64,000 bases of DNA, taken from positions 248,001 through 312,000 of the forward strand of contig AP026179.1 in assembly GCA_030295235.1 (NCBI GenBank). Direction: 5' to 3'. Shown here in pieces: positions 22,305 through 32,789 of the stretch; the first letter of the stretch is position 1, and every line of letters starts with the position of its first letter. The translations under genes were made by a program, and so were the position numbers. A model generated the notes under the pieces. It saw only the letters and a program-made list of their open reading frames with translations. It was not told where the DNA came from and did no database searches. Source of the DNA: Fistulifera solaris. Taxonomy: Eukaryota; Bacillariophyta; Bacillariophyceae; Naviculales; Stauroneidaceae.

Positions 22305-22933
22305 ATGAAGTGCTCCAGCTACGGCCCTTTTATCACCTTGTCCCTCCCTCACAACAACCGTCAGGGCTGCAATTGAGGTCCAAGCTTTCCGCGAGCCGAT
22401 GACGCTCGAAGAAAAACAGGCGCTGGTCCAAGACGATGGAAGTCGTCGTTCGATGCGGGAGCTTCAAACCGCCCTGACGTACAAGGGTGAAATCTGCAGC
22501 GCGGAAGCTCAAGGCATGATGCCTTGCAACACCTTCAACACAATATGTCAACCCGACAAGTTTGACTACTGGCTTTTTTAATTTACAAGCCGGCATTACT
22601 TACACCATCGAAGTGGATCGTATCACTTGTGGCCTGGACCCTTCCATGTCGTTGCTTGCAGGTTTCGGTACTGTACTTCCGGGTGGTTGTGACGGTAGAT
22701 CTGGCAGTGCCGAACTCGCATTTATTACTTATGCAGATGATAACGATTCATTGCCAGGGTCGTGCTCAGGAGTACCATCACCTTTTTCAGACCCCAAGTT
22801 TTCGGTTACCCCCGACACGGATGGGCCTTTCACCTTGGCCGTTTCTAACTTTGCTTCAAACATCGATTCCTGCACGGGGGCACTCGGTTATCAGTACAAG
22901 GTGATCATCAATCCTGCTCCTTCTTGCATTTAA
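22305..22933 (+). CDS. Secreted PPC-like protein 2, two frameshifts
   Basis: Paralogue of the protein at 18620. It starts MKCSSYGPFITLSL at 22305. Two one-base insertions break it: an extra C in CCC near 22345-22350 (removal gives the rest of the signal peptide and then EVQAFREPMTLEEKQ) and an extra T in the T7 run at 22574-22580 (T6 gives FDYWLFNLQAGITYTIEVDR, exactly where the paralogues read FDYWLLNL). The repaired product is 208 residues and keeps TYKGEICSAE, LDPSMSLLAG, GPFTLAVSNF and the YQYKVIINPAPSC tail. Both shifts sit in homopolymers and the rest is well conserved, so sequencing error is as likely as true loss of function. Confidence 0.7.
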
Positions 22934-23619
22934 GAAGGGGCGCCTTGACTTGAGAAAGCCTTGAGGTTTGGTGCCTGCACATTACATACAATCGTCATTC
23001 ATCCCAGCTTGAAATGGTTTTAAAAAATGATAACAAGGATAATGACGGATAAGAGTAACCTTTACGAATTCACCATTTGCTATCTCCTTTGTAGACGAAT
23101 GCATCATTGCACCATTCATTATCATTATAATTGTTCTCGGTATGGTGAAAAATGTGATGGTTTCTTTTTGTCGCAAGCCTGTGACTCGTTTTATCGCGCC
23201 CGTCTCCAGGCATAATTTCGTTTACTGCATGCATCGCACGGCACCATGCGATGACTTGCTTTTAGCCGCCTGCTCTTCGTCCGTACCTGGTACGGCACAA
23301 AGAAGAAATAAATACGGACGGAGACGACGCGTTGTTATGCGTCTTTTTCGTCGTACGTCCTCTCATCAAGTACTACGTATCCCTAATTAAGTACTTTGTA
23401 GTTATGTACACAGAATGATGAGCATTATTTGAATACTAAAGCCATAGCAAGCGCAGAGATAGCAAAGGTATGTAGCCACAATGGACGATAAAGAGCCAAA
23501 AAGAAATAATTACCAACAGAAGCAAACAGCTCAAACGTAATCACGGAAGATTCATTATTTAGGCCGCATCGAAGCATCATCATTCATTTCTTGGCGATAA
23601 CATTTTTCTTTTGAGAACG
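22934..23619. other. Intergenic, TACCTGGTA word
   Basis: No gene supported. TACCTGGTA at 23284-23292, and agtactttgtag near 23391. The last 40 nt before 23620 resemble the leader of the GT8 gene at 28.8 kb. Confidence 0.4.
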
Positions 23620-24034
23620 ATGACGAGTGAATCATTGACAGCTACGACGGATGTCCCTTCACGTAATCGCCGTTCCGCTTTGTATTTACTCATAACCGTA
23701 TGCGTGTGGTCTTTCTTCTTTCTCGTGCAAGAACGAGAGAGTTTGACATTATTAGCGTCGTCCTTACAAGGACGATCTTCATCGCAACAAGTCGCAACGA
23801 GCAGAAATTATATTCGCAACATTGACGAGACTTATTACAGTTACAATAGCATTCACAGCAATGAAACAATTCACATATTATTCGGTTTAAAAGGAAAAGA
23901 TCCAGCGTTTCTAGCAGAATTTCAAGTTGCACTCAAAAATGTGTTATTGCAAGCACCGCTCGATCAACCCATGCACATTCACATTATGGCCGATGAAGAA
24001 GCCTATCAATCAATTACAGTCAAACAAAGACAAA
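23620..24034 (+). pseudogene. 5' fragment of the GT8-like gene, chimeric
   Basis: An almost exact copy of the first 135 codons of the glycosyltransferase gene at 28798 (membrane anchor ALYLLITVCVWSFFFLVQE, then HILFGLKGKDPAFLAEF and HIHIMADEEAYQSI). It breaks off after VKQRQ, where the sequence switches to a PPC-family gene. As sequenced, the frame ends at 24057 after five foreign codons. The catalytic part is missing, so it cannot be an active enzyme. The N-terminal leader differs slightly (LTATTDVPSRN against LSTEAPSRN), so it is not an assembly duplicate of the same locus. Confidence 0.85.
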
Positions 24035-24281
24035 TGGAAGTCCCGAACTCACGCTGATTGCAACGGTGGATGACACGGAAGTCGCACCAGCCTACTGCAA
24101 TCCAGAATCGTCGCCATTCCTTGACCCCACCGTTGTTGTCACGCCAAGTACTACCGGGCCGTTTACGTTGGCGGTAGTCAACTTTGGTTCCGACACTGCT
24201 TCGTGCCGGGCCTCCGCGGGCTATCAGTACAAGATAAAGATCAATCCCCGTCCTTCGTGTATCACGCGATCCTTGCCGTGA
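24034..24281 (+). pseudogene. 3' fragment of PPC-like gene 1, chimeric
   Basis: Starting at the junction, the DNA is nearly identical to PPC gene 1 from about 19014 to 19261. It reads TVDDTEVAPAYCNPESSPFL, then GPFTLAVVNF, and the same C terminus (SCITRSLP), with only a few substitutions. The signal peptide and first half of the domain are absent, and the frame does not match the GT fragment in front. Similarity ends a few bases after the stop codon. Confidence 0.85.
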
Positions 24282-24932
24282 GTAAACTGATTCGTAAGTT
24301 CAACACGTGAGGTTTGATTTTCTAGAATAATGAAAGCATCGTGCATCCTCGATCAATGAACCTTTCTAAAACCTTGATGTTCATTGATAATTTTGAGAGC
24401 ATTTGAGGGTAAATAACTTCTATGTCGCTTTGTTTGTCTATAAGAAAGCCTTAGAGTTTTGGAAGCGAGGAGCAGCGAACGAAGGAAGTCCTTTCCATAC
24501 GATTGCTTGGCGCTTGTAGTAACCTAAGTAATCCTCTACTGCGAAAGCTGTTTGAGATCCGATTTAATTACACTTGCATTTGAATTTAAAAACGAATACA
24601 GTGATGTAATACAAAGTTACTTCGTGTCGACATCAGCATCATGTGGCACATTATCAAAATCAAAATTGGTCAAAACGCGACGATGTGCGATGTACTTCTT
24701 CATGCAGGCATAGCAACGATGAAAGTGCCAGGACTGTTTCTCCACCATGAATCACGAATATTTCATCATCATTGCATTTTGCGGACGCGATGATGCTTAT
24801 CAATAAGTCAGTCTACTTTGTATCTATTGCATTGGTGCTAAAAAGGATTGATGTTCAGAAAAATGCATTTCTAGTACTTGTTCTTTTTTTATTTCCTATT
24901 CCAGTTTTATTGATTCAACAATCAAAGACTAG
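24282..24932. other. Intergenic, no feature seen
   Basis: Spacer between two pseudogene fragments. A 90-codon plus-strand frame (24772-25044) runs antisense through the Cys-rich fragment and is not a gene. Confidence 0.35.
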
Positions 24933-25175
24933 CAGCGCACTGCACTCCAGCATTGCCTTGACCAGGATTCTTTCCGTTGGCAAGGACACAAAGAGGAAAG
25001 GTAGTGGAACACTGAATTTATTGAAGCAACAATTAAATCAATGAGTCAGTCGGTGAGATGATGAAACATTTCAAATACTCGGTGATAATACAACACAAAA
25101 ACTTACGCCTCGGTCAGTACCGCTACCGATACGTTTCGTATTAACGCATTTCGCCACACACGTTGTACCAGACAT
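24933..25175 (-). pseudogene. Fragment of the cysteine-rich repeat gene
   Basis: The minus strand at 25107-25175 reads GTTCVAKCVNTKRIGSGTDR, followed by GTAAGT; it matches GTNCVANCVDTSRLGADRG plus donor of the Cys-rich genes. After a 95-nt intron (25012-25106) the next piece at 24933-25011 reads CSTTFPLCVLANGKNPGQGN, then GVQC, matching CPRGYPIC...GVQC. Both exon borders of the family are thus preserved, but nothing of the N or C terminus remains. It lies in the same convergent orientation to the PPC fragment as the intact pair at 18.6-21.1 kb. Confidence 0.8.
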
Positions 25176-25262
25176 ACACCCGTTTCTCTCTACGAAAGCA
25201 ATGTTTATCATGAGAAGCTTACTTGTTTAGTTTTCTCTTATATAAACTACGTTTGATTCGCT

Positions 25263-26350
25263 TTAGAAACGAGCACCGGTCGGACCGAAGAGTTCCGTCG
25301 GATTGAGGCGACGCGTAATATCCGAAGTATCGGTCGCTTCGCAGTCCCTCAAAGCAGTGACCGGCTCCGCAGCACGACGAAGCACATCTCTGATTTGGAC
25401 CGCAATCTGCATTTGAGCTGCAGCCAATAACGTTTACGCAGTTGTTGTCGCGCCAGCACAACGGATATCCTTCCACATCCACATCGCAAACGCAATCATA
25501 TATGCCGACACGAGGATACTGCGTGCAGATCGGAGTTGGAAGCGTGCACTGCCAGTCCGAAGCTACGAGTCCTCCTCCACAGGAGCAAGATCCATTGTCG
25601 ATGTGTGAACAGCCGACTAAGGGGTCACAGATGTCGTCCGTGCAGGGATTGTTGTCATCGCAGAGCAACGAACTGCATAAGGCGCACTGCACCCCAGCAT
25701 TTCCCTGCCCTGGATCGGAACCGTCTTCTAAAGTGCAAATGGGGTATTTTCGGGGACACTTTATTCATTCAAAGCAATACATAATCCGTTGTTAGTCACG
25801 TGGTAGCTCATGAGAAGTAATTTCATTGCGACAAGACCCGAGAAACAAAGCAACTTACACCTTTATCGAAGCCTAAACGACTCGTATCGAAGCATTTTGC
25901 TATGCAATTTGTACCAAAACTGCGAAGGGCTGGACTTTGCCCCGCATCATCAACACACACGGGTGCGGTGGGTGGACAGCCGTCGTCAATGTCGTTGGGA
26001 TCAAGAGCAGTGGGGATCGAATTGACACAGACTGCACAAGCCGTTCCTTCCACGTTCGCGGCCAACGGGCGAGTGCCCACGCAAACGCGAAATTCTTCAT
26101 CGCAGCCTTCATCGGGGGCGACTTGACCGCTGTTCCTCGGAAAGCGCGAGTTAATGCACAAGGCGCAATGATGTCCAGCATTGCCTCCGACTACCTGACC
26201 ACCATTCGCGTACACACACGTGGGGAACGCTTCGGTGCAACCTTGATCGATCACTTCTTTACCAAGATCGCGACATGGTGGACCGGCTTGGACGCCAGAT
26301 TTCGCTACCGTCGAGAAGATTAGGAATGTTCCGAGAGATAAAAGACGCAT
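25263..26350 (-). CDS. Secreted cysteine-rich repeat protein 2, one frameshift
   Basis: Exons 25859-26350 and 25263-25758 with a 100-nt intron (GTAAGT...ATAAAG), about 328 residues. It starts MRLLSLGTFLIFSTVAKSGV, a signal peptide, directly after a leader intron. It has the same four Cys repeats as the paralogue at 21122 and the CDDNNPCTDDICDPLVGCSH motif, but lacks the N-terminal CGSCSPGSPG region. The GGG at 25346-25348 carries one base too many; with GG the C terminus becomes FEDCEATDTSD...LNPTELFGPTGARF, matching the paralogue. As sequenced, the frame runs on to 25219 with an unrelated tail. Predicted to be secreted and disulfide-rich; function unknown. Confidence 0.75.
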
Positions 26351-26408
26351 CTACAGCACAATTGTAAGCAGAAGAGACGAAACAAACTGCAAGGGCTGCG
26401 TCTCTTAC
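26351..26408 (-). other. Leader intron abutting the start codon of Cys-rich 2
   Basis: Minus strand CACAG|GTAAGAG at 26408 and TGTGCTGTAG at 26351, directly followed by ATG. 58 nt, among the shortest introns of the window; the same position as in the paralogue. Confidence 0.6.
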
Positions 26409-27474
26409 CTGTGATCGTTTCAATGAGTCAATGTTGCGGTCGACAATTTATGATTTTTCTGAGCTCTGAGCCGTCTGGCAAAATCCTTGATGAGGTCTTA
26501 TGAAACTTGATACATGAAACCTGGTTCTCGTTCCTTGCCGGTTTGTCAATGCGAAATGCGAGGCATAAATAATTGATTAATGGATTTGCGATCTTTATTT
26601 CTTAACACTGGAAACCGGAAACTGCGGAAATGATAAGCGATAAGCGAGAACAGTAAAGTGGCAAGGAGAACCTCCAACTTCTTAGATCATATAGCCTATA
26701 GCTTTTGATTAGCTCAGTCTGAACTTGATCTACTGCCTGCGTTGCAGAGATCTAGAGAACAAGGAAATCTCTACAAAGAGAACTTTCAACTTCGCAGAAC
26801 CAATACTGCTCAGCTTGAAAATAGACCCACAGTATAACAGATACTCCTAGAGAACAAAGATACCCCATACCCCTCCAAAGGAGAAAGAACCTCTGTAGGC
26901 AGAGCAACTAACAATAAACAATAAATGATACGGAGTACGTAGACACGTAGTACGTAGTACTTTTATCTATTGTCACGCAGTACACAATACAAACCAGTTC
27001 TGTGAATTTTCTAGAGGCTCTCTACCTGGTAACATCACTGGGACATCATACATCATGCAGTCAAGAATCATTTCGAATGTGCAAGAGAAGGAGGAATCCA
27101 GTGACAAGGAGCAAGGAGCAGATGTAAAATTGGTAGAATACAAGTACTTGTATCTTTATTCCTTTTAAGCCACGATCTTAAAAGACAAGAGAATTTTTGC
27201 GAACTGTGCTAGTTGAAGATTGCATGCACTTTTCTAAATCAACGTGAATTCAAGAAAGATCCGCGCAAGATCCGATCCAGGACCCTCGAAAAGGCTGTGC
27301 GATTTCCAACGTGCAAAACTTCGTTAATTTGTCACAAGCGTTTGTGATTTGCAAAGCATTGTAAGAGTTGTGAAATAGCGATGTGAGTATTTTTGCCGTA
27401 AACGATCTCACAATGTTTTTTCTCCGCCTCTTTGTTCAGTAGCTCGCTCGTTGTAAAGCCCAAACAGAACAACC
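26409..27474. other. Intergenic, divergent promoters, TACCTGGTA word
   Basis: It lies between Cys-rich 2 (leftward) and PPC gene 3 (rightward). It contains TACCTGGTA at 27023-27031 and a run of overlapping TACGTAG/AGTACGTAG words at about 26933-26962. No gene supported. Confidence 0.4.
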
Positions 27475-28101
27475 ATGCGAAGATTCGTTTCATGTATTTT
27501 CCTTGCCTTTTCCCTTGTCCCATCCGTCACAGATGCAACGGAGGTCCTAGCCGATCCGGAACCATTGACGTATCAAGAAAAAGAGGCGATGCTTCACGGC
27601 AACGGCAATCGTCGTTCGATGCGAGAGCTTCAATCATCCCTGTCATACAAGGGCCAAATCTGCAGCTCGGAAACACAAGGAATGATGGCATGTGGTACCT
27701 ATGGAACACAATGTCAGCCCGATCAATGGGAGTACTGGCTTCTGAATCTGCAAATCGGCACCGAGTACGTCATCGAAGTCGACCGCGTCATCTGTGGCAT
27801 GGATCCTGCGCTGGTGCTATACGATGGTATCGGAACAACTTTTCCACTGGGGTGTGTTTTTGAGCCTGGCAATACCACTGAACTAACGTGGATTGCTGAG
27901 GCCGACGACAACGATCAAGTACCAGCGTATTGTTTTGAAGAGTTCTCCCCCTTTGGAGATCCCAAAATCACAGTCATTCCAGACACCGAAGGACCCTTCA
28001 CTCTAGCCGTTGTCAATTACGGATCGGATACTGGATCCTGCACTGGAGCTCGTGGTTTTCAGTACAAGGTAATCATCAATCCTCCTCCTTCGTGCCCTTG
28101 A
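27475..28101 (+). CDS. Secreted PPC-like protein 3
   Basis: A 208-residue intact paralogue of the proteins at 18620 and 22305. The signal peptide is MRRFVSCIFLAFSLVPSVTDA. Then follow LTYQEKEAMLHGN, RRSMRELQSSLSYKGQICSS, WEYWLLNLQIGTEYVIEVDR, a DPALVLYDG strand, AEADDNDQVPAYCFE and GPFTLAVVNYGSD, ending NPPPSCP. The Cys positions agree with the other copies, which argues that the fold is kept under selection. It is the copy next to the intact glycosyltransferase gene. PPC-domain similarity is by pattern only. Confidence 0.78.
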   Translation: MRRFVSCIFLAFSLVPSVTDATEVLADPEPLTYQEKEAMLHGNGNRRSMRELQSSLSYKGQICSSETQGMMACGTYGTQCQPDQWEYWLLNLQIGTEYVIEVDRVICGMDPALVLYDGIGTTFPLGCVFEPGNTTELTWIAEADDNDQVPAYCFEEFSPFGDPKITVIPDTEGPFTLAVVNYGSDTGSCTGARGFQYKVIINPPPSCP

Positions 28102-28797
28102 TGAGCAGATCGACTGTTTTCTTGTTGGCAATGGATCGTCCTTATTCACAGCACAGCTTGACATGGTTCCAAACATTAACAGCAGATAAAAACGGATACT
28201 TGTTAACCATCACAAACTCCATTTCACTCTCAATTGTAGATTATTGTAACAAGTTCATTCTTTCAATGAAATCTGACAGTACTTGCATTACGATAGTCGA
28301 CCCGTCCGACTTGAAATGGTTCTATTGACTCATTACTTGTAGAACAGAGACTTGAGCATTTACCTATCATATTGTTTGCTTATTTCTATCGGAGGTACTC
28401 CGTATTTTGTTGCCTGTGAAATTTGAAACGCGTCCAAATTTTTTGGCGCGCCTGTCGTCGCGGTCGGCAGCGACGTCCAGATCCCAGTCACGCTCATGAC
28501 GGGAATACGGAAAACGAAACACCAACTGTTCGTTCGTTCGTCCGTCCACACGCAAAGCGAAAGTGAACCATTTCTCGTTTTTTTTTGCCATGCGATATGA
28601 TGATGATGATGATGATGATATTGATCATCATCATCTTGTCGTTTGTCGTTCAAGTGAAGTGAATTGCGAACAAGAGAAAACGCAGATAGCAGCTAGCAAA
28701 TGGAGCGAACAAGAGGTACAAATAGAAGCAATTAACTTTCAACATTACCGAAGGATCATTTCGTCCGCATCTACTCTGCGAACATTTTTTCTTGACA
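28102..28797. other. Intergenic with GAT repeat
   Basis: No gene supported. It contains an interrupted (GAT/ATC) repeat at 28595-28636 with inverted symmetry (gatgatgat...atcatcatc) and GTTCGTTCGTTCGT near 28528. The last 60 nt precede the GT8 start. Confidence 0.4.
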
Positions 28798-30044
28798 ATG
28801 ACGAGTGAATTATTATCCACGGAAGCCCCTTCACGTAATCGCCGTTCCGCTTTGTATTTACTCATAACCGTATGCGTGTGGTCTTTCTTCTTTCTCGTGC
28901 AAGAACGAGAGAGTTTGACATTATTAGCGTCGTCCTTACAAGGACGATCTTCATCGCAACAAGTCGTAACGAGCAGAAATTATATTCGCAACATTGACGA
29001 GACTTATTACAGTTACAATAGCACTCACAGCAATGAAACAATTCACATATTATTCGGTTTAAAAGGAAAAGATCCAGCGTTTCTAGCAGAATTTCAAGTT
29101 GCACTCAAAAATGTGTTATTGCAAGCACCGCTCGATCAACCCATGCACATTCACATTATGGCCGATGAAGAAGCCTATCAATCTATTACAGTCAAACAAA
29201 GACAACCCGTCGATCCCCTTTGCGTCTTTGTTCCGTCATTGCATCAAAAGTGGATGGCGATTCAACCTGTACAAATCCATATCTACAATGTTCAACAATT
29301 GCTCGAACAAGTATGGACGCCCTTCTTGAAAGACAAATTTCAATCTTACTCGTTTCAAAGCATGACGGGACATCATACGGTAGGAGCTTTCTTTCGTCTC
29401 TTGGCGCATCACATTCTATTACGACACGATCCCACCATACAGTATGTCATTTATCTGGATCCGGATGTGCTTTTTTTAGCCAATGTACAAGCAGCTTGGG
29501 AGGAACGACCCATTCATAATCCCGATATTTTGTTTGCGTGGGGCGCCAGCATGTGTTCGGGGTTTTTGCTACTCAATGTGCAACGCTTACATGTCTTTTG
29601 GCAATTGTCCGATACGTTGGATTTACAAAAGTCGCCTCACAATACAAACAATCACCCAACGATCAATTGTTTTTACGGGCCATGAATGTCACACATCCCG
29701 ACAAGGTTAGGCTATTACCACCGGCGTGGGATATCAACATTGCCGATGGAATTTGGAAAATGGCCAAAACCATAGTGTATGAAAGACCCCAAATCGGGAT
29801 GATGCATTTCAATGGTGGCCCGCACCGGACACCACCTGAACCGTACTACAAAGTCCACGAATTTTTGACCAAACCCGAATTGGTAGAGACCTGGGGTGTG
29901 GCCTTGTATTATGCGCGAATGCCGTGGACGTGGGCGCGGTATCTCGCCGAAAGTCAAATTCCAGCGAACCGTCCTTCGTATCCGCTACAAGTGCATCTAC
30001 ATCCGACGAGTTGTCCGGAAGGAAATTGTTCGGTTAGTCCATAG
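28798..30044 (+). CDS. GT8-like type II membrane glycosyltransferase, one frameshift
   Basis: About 415 residues. A short cytosolic N terminus (MTSELLSTEAPSRNRRS) is followed by a single membrane anchor (ALYLLITVCVWSFFFLV), so it is a Golgi type II protein. The lumenal domain has features of nucleotide-sugar GT8 enzymes: ILFGLKGKDPAFLAEFQVAL, HHTVGAFFRLLAHHIL, then YVIYLDPDVLFLANV with the metal-binding DxD (near residue 220), SGFLLLNVQRLHVFW (like the GT8 xNaGVmLm strand), and a C-terminal MMHFNGGPHR histidine motif. The A4 run at 29619-29622 lacks one A; A5 joins LDLQKVASQYKQSPNDQLFL. Sugar donor and acceptor unknown; xylosyl- or glucuronyl-type activity is typical of related families. Start chosen at the ATG rather than the TTG just before it. 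Confidence 0.78.
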
Positions 30045-30083
30045 AACTGTCGATGTGATTATAGAATTTTATACTCTACTTGC

Positions 30084-31395
30084 TTATGCGCGGTTCTGTT
30101 TCCATTGCACCAATCGACGACCCATTTCGTTCATGGCTTCGACACCACCATGGGGCCACGTGTAGACAATACGGAACATACCCGGCTTCTCACCGTGAAA
30201 GCTTTCTCCCAATGTCAACAACACATTGGCCTCATCATACAACTCCATCCACAATTCTCGCTCGGTTTGATTCGGACGCAAATACGCGGAAAAATCCGCC
30301 CACGCAAAGAGTGTTCCTTGGGTGCCTTCATACACCGAAACATCAATCCGTGCTAAAGCCTCTTTCGTGGCCAAGAACACTTCGTACAATCGTTTTTGAT
30401 TTTCCGCCAAATACCAATCTCTCCATTCTTTGTCATTCAACAGTTGTGTGAACGCCCATTGGGTCAATTGTGAAACACCATTGTAATACGACAACATCCC
30501 CATTGCCTCGTACAAGGCCGTGTTGTGTGTCATTAAGGTCCCGACCCGCAAACCACTAGCACCCCAATCTTTCGAAAGACCGGCCACAATGTGCACGCGA
30601 TCACCCAAATAGTGCGTGGCATTGATATCTTTGTTGCGTTCCCACATGATTTCGGCCGCACTCGTGACGTGGATTCCCGGAAAGACGGAATTGCCATAAA
30701 TTTCGTCCGATACCACGTGCAAATCGTGTTCCAAGGCCCAATCGATCATGGTTTGCATGCTTTCTTTCGAATACACAGCACCCGTCGGATTGTGTGGTTG
30801 ACAGATGAGAAGAATGCGGGGAATATGACCCGCTTGTCGGGAGGCATGATACGCCTGTTCAAGATCGTGACGTGTCGGTTCATAATTCGTCAAAGGAAAG
30901 GTCGGTAGGAGTTGCATATGCAAATGACCGTGAATACCGAAATCGCCCGGAAAGGCGGCATAAATAGGACCATTTACCAAGACCCCCTCGGAAGGTTCCG
31001 CCAAAGTCCAGGACAAGACATCGAGAATGGCTCCAGCGCCACTGCCGATCACGAGAGCCTCGGAACGAACGGGGACACCCTTCATCCACGAATCTTCCAT
31101 CATGTGCGCCAACGCTTGACGAAAGGTCGTGTGACCATGAAAGTCATCATAGTCCAACACCCATTCTGGAATCATGGTGGAAGTGTTATGCATGGAAGTG
31201 AGTAATTTTTGTGACAATTCTGGATAGAGGAGACGATTTTCGGCCACTAAGAGACTGAGTTTGCCGTCAGGATTATCGATAGGATGATATTCATTCGCTT
31301 TAGCGTCCATGAATACCGAAATATCATCACGAACTAAAGGAATGATGGCGCGCGACGACAAATGATGCGGGCCTTTCGGAGTGAGTTTGGATGTG

Positions 31396-31438
<43 letters not shown>

Positions 31439-31769
31439 AAGGCGATGCCTGAGAGAGTACATTGACTGTCGTCGTCGTTGATTCATTTGTGCCCTGAGTT
31501 GCCAAACAAACCAGAAGAAGGAACAGGAGACTGATACTCAAGAGACTGTACGACAAACATCGTCGATGATGCAAAAGAATGTTCGTGTTGGTTCGATCGT
31601 CTTCCGAAGACAGTTTGTTGTCGATTGTGTCGTCCTTATTTTTTTGTGTAATCCGAATCGATTGATAATACGAATAGTTGGTCGTATTGGTTGTTGTTGT
31701 TGTTTTCATGGTGATCAGAGTAAGATAAAAAGAGCAGTACGGTACCGTACCAGGTAAGCTTTGATCCAT
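30084..31769 (-). CDS. Membrane-anchored class I/II PLP aminotransferase
   Basis: 561 residues. The catalytic part (from about residue 150) is a fold-type I aminotransferase of the ACC synthase/aspartate aminotransferase class: DYDDFHGHTTFRQALAHMM, GSGAGAILDVLSWTLAEP, ICQPHNPTGAVYSKESM, VVSDEIYGNSVF, and the PLP-lysine in GLSKDWGASGLRVGTLM (near 397), with FRIVYTWPHGG at the end. The N-terminal 145 residues are unusual: a Thr/Asn-rich start, a hydrophobic segment LLSISLLFLLLVCLA (about 75-90) and a tract of 14 His encoded by an ATC/GAT repeat. An internal Met (MKTTTTTN, residue 21) may be the real start. ACC synthase-like proteins in algae need not make ethylene precursor, so substrate is left open. 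Uninterrupted. Confidence 0.85.
31398..31437. repeat. (GAT)n trinucleotide tract coding poly-His
   Basis: About 13 repeats of GAT on the plus strand, read as CAT codons on the minus strand, inside the aminotransferase gene between its membrane anchor and catalytic domain. A repeat-expansion origin is the simplest explanation. Confidence 0.9.
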
Positions 31770-32789
31770 TCGCCGAAGATAGCATCAGGAATTGGCAATG
31801 AAATTGAATGAGATCGAAAAAATTCCTCCGATAAACGCAGCTGCACCGCGCGAGCGAGGAGGAAGATCGAAGATGTTCGTGGCGTTACTAATATTATCCA
31901 GTAGAGTGTAGTCGGACAGGACTGCTGATGCAGTCACGAGCTACAGAAACGACAGAATAGTAAAAGTGGCCGTTTATTATTACGATGATATCCATCAACT
32001 ACAAGTTTCCCCTTTAGGATGGGCGATGCATTGGTTCATCACGATGTCACAAGTTTACCCCACAGAGGGAAATCAATCAAAACGCAGTATTGTTCCTGTA
32101 ATATCCGTGACTGCACAACCCAGATGCCAAAAAAAATTGTGGAAGGAGATTTATTTTGAACAAAGTGCTCCTTTTCCTCCTGATTATGCTTTTTTGATTC
32201 TTTGGCCTTTTTTTTGCAAAGATGCATTCATTCCTATCCTATTCATGCACATCGTGAAGCCTTTCGTTTGGTGCGACAAGGTGGTGTGTTTTGTCGTTTT
32301 CGATGTCATAATGGTGAGATTGACGAAGAAGTCGAGCAGTTTGCGCAAGTGCAAAAGACAATAAAATAATGCGATTCCGGATTGGAAGGATTTACTACAA
32401 GTACATTGCCTCAATGTCACGAAAGATATACACAGTAGTTTAGTTTTCAGCTCATGCTACAAAAACTGCTGACGAGTTTGGAGACTCACAAGCACGATCG
32501 TGATTTTTTGTGTCGGAGCAATACCAGGTACTATCAACAAATTCATAGACGCATCAAACAAATTGATTGATCGTGGACTCATTCAGTGGTGCGTGTTCTA
32601 CCAGTATGCTCGAAAGCCCGTGGTGCTTCAATTGCGTTGTCACACCTTCGCTTCCTTTAGTTTACTGAATACGTCCGCAAGGATGGTTGTGAAAGAAGAC
32701 GACTGACTTGACACAGCCTCCTTTCCGTTGTCGTTGTCGACATGATTTTGACGCCCAAGCCATGCTCATAAATAGAAGCATTGCCCTCT
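31770..32789. other. Intergenic, TACCAGGTA words
   Basis: It begins with the aminotransferase promoter. TACCAGGTA occurs at 31748-31756 (just 5' of the start, inside the open frame beyond the likely start) and at 32522-32530. A 132-codon plus frame (31966-32364) has no domain and is not called. Confidence 0.4.

Noticed and set aside
23620-24281. A functional GT8-PPC fusion protein
   Set aside because: The frames do not match across the junction, and the GT part lacks its catalytic DxD region.
31966-32364. 132-codon plus-strand frame
   Set aside because: No domain or homology pattern, no upstream signal, in AT-rich spacer.
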